Positions 23,120-23,489 of a stretch of DNA of 23,489 nucleotides are shown piece by piece. The position numbers were made by a program, and so were the translations under genes. The stretch covers positions 1-23,489 of the forward strand of contig JBAQCS010000058.1 in assembly GCA_049294415.1 (NCBI GenBank). The letters run 5' to 3'. This stretch comes from JAEZRQ01 sp049294415 (GTDB lineage: Bacteria; Patescibacteriota; Patescibacteriia; Patescibacteriales; UBA12465). The notes below the pieces were generated by a model. That model had not been told where the DNA came from. It did no database searches and saw nothing but the letters and a program-made list of their open reading frames with translations. How positions within the stretch are numbered: the first letter of the stretch is position 1; every line of letters begins with the position of its first letter.

Positions 23120-23489
23120 TTATTTATTAAACTTTAATTTACTATTTTTAAGATTGCTTAAAACTTTAGTAGAAAAACTAAAAACTGTTTTTTCTTTTTC
23201 CGTTTGCTTCTTTAAAGCTGATTCTATTAATTGCTTAATTAAATCGGAAATTTCTAAACCACTCTTTTGCCATAAATGATGGTATAAAGTTCCCGGCATA
23301 GGATTTATTTCATTAGCAAAAAATTCTTTAGTTTCTTTATTGTATAAAAAATCAAAACGCGCCACACCAGAACAACCTAAAGCTATAAATATTTTTTTAG
23401 AAACTTCTTGAATTTCTTTAGTAATATTATCATCTAATCTAGCTGGAATAAAAATCCTACTCTCCGCTGCTCCTAATTGAGCTCCGCCG
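23120..23489 (-). CDS. ddl: D-alanine--D-alanine ligase, C-terminal part (5' end outside window)
   Basis: The frame is open to the window edge; 122 residues are visible. Ddl joins two D-alanines using ATP to make the peptidoglycan stem terminus. The visible ATP-grasp C-terminal part has GCSGVARFDFLYN followed by the metal-binding FFANEINPMPGT (the NEIN element supplies Mg ligands) and LWQKSGLEISDLIKQLIESA, the standard end of the ligase domain. A lysine-rich tail of about 30 residues extends beyond it. The GTG at 23365 lies inside the conserved CSGVARFDF segment and is not a start. It leads the operon with the 65-residue protein, rdgB and the lipoprotein. Confidence 0.92.
   Translation of the reverse strand, partial: GGAQLGAAESRIFIPARLDDNITKEIQEVSKKIFIALGCSGVARFDFLYNKETKEFFANEINPMPGTLYHHLWQKSGLEISDLIKQLIESALKKQTEKEKTVFSFSTKVLSNLKNSKLKFNK

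Noticed and set aside
1..23489. CRISPR arrays, insertion sequences, tRNA or rRNA genes, attachment sites, replication origin.
   Set aside because: Reading both strands I saw no regularly spaced repeats, transposase motifs, cloverleaf-like sequences or DnaA-box clusters; no gap between genes exceeds about 140 bases.

Overview
The window is about 23.5 kb of A/T-rich bacterial DNA carrying 21 protein genes: 19 that look complete and two cut by the window ends. I see no tRNA, rRNA, insertion sequence or CRISPR array. Several traits together suggest a member of the Candidate Phyla Radiation (Patescibacteria): short intergenic gaps, an archaeal/eukaryote-like prolyl-tRNA synthetase, a type-2-looking isoleucyl-tRNA synthetase, an eukaryote-like HAM1 pyrophosphatase, a secreted subtilase with a beta-propeller, and almost no Shine-Dalgarno sequences. 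This placement is an inference. UGA ends the U32 gene and no gene is broken by in-frame UGA, so the standard bacterial code applies.

Layout. Position 1-273 (+) is the tail of a glycosyltransferase; a bidirectional terminator separates it from a minus-strand cluster at 308-12483. Read in the direction of transcription, the cluster is proS, mreB, mreC, mreD, a PfkB sugar kinase, a short RmlC-like cupin, rfbB, a stand-alone response regulator, a second divergent mreB, a GT4 glycosyltransferase, a secreted subtilase with a six-bladed propeller, and a UDP-glucuronate-decarboxylase-like enzyme. A consensus-like promoter (12518-12546) precedes proS, and a second probable promoter (5689-5716) precedes the second mreB. 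The cluster therefore links cell-shape scaffolding with nucleotide-sugar and surface-glycan synthesis.

Positions 12599-14448 (-) hold a U32 peptidase-like (tRNA hydroxylation type) gene and ruvA, ending in a terminator. Positions 14573-15950 (+) form a two-gene island of unknown function. Each gene has its own TTGACA-N17 promoter and its own terminator. Positions 15996-18212 (-) are the envelope quality-control set lemA, an SPFH protein and htpX, with a promoter that abuts the end of ileS (18270-21188, -). Positions 21321-23489 (-) are a ddl-led operon: D-Ala-D-Ala ligase (partial), a 65-residue cysteine protein, a HAM1/RdgB pyrophosphatase and a lipoprotein, closed by a strong terminator.

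Most of the window is housekeeping and envelope biogenesis. The least explained parts are the second MreB with its response regulator and secreted protease-propeller, the plus-strand island, and the near-total lack of Shine-Dalgarno sequences with one clear exception. I found no clear defence, mobile or biosynthetic system.
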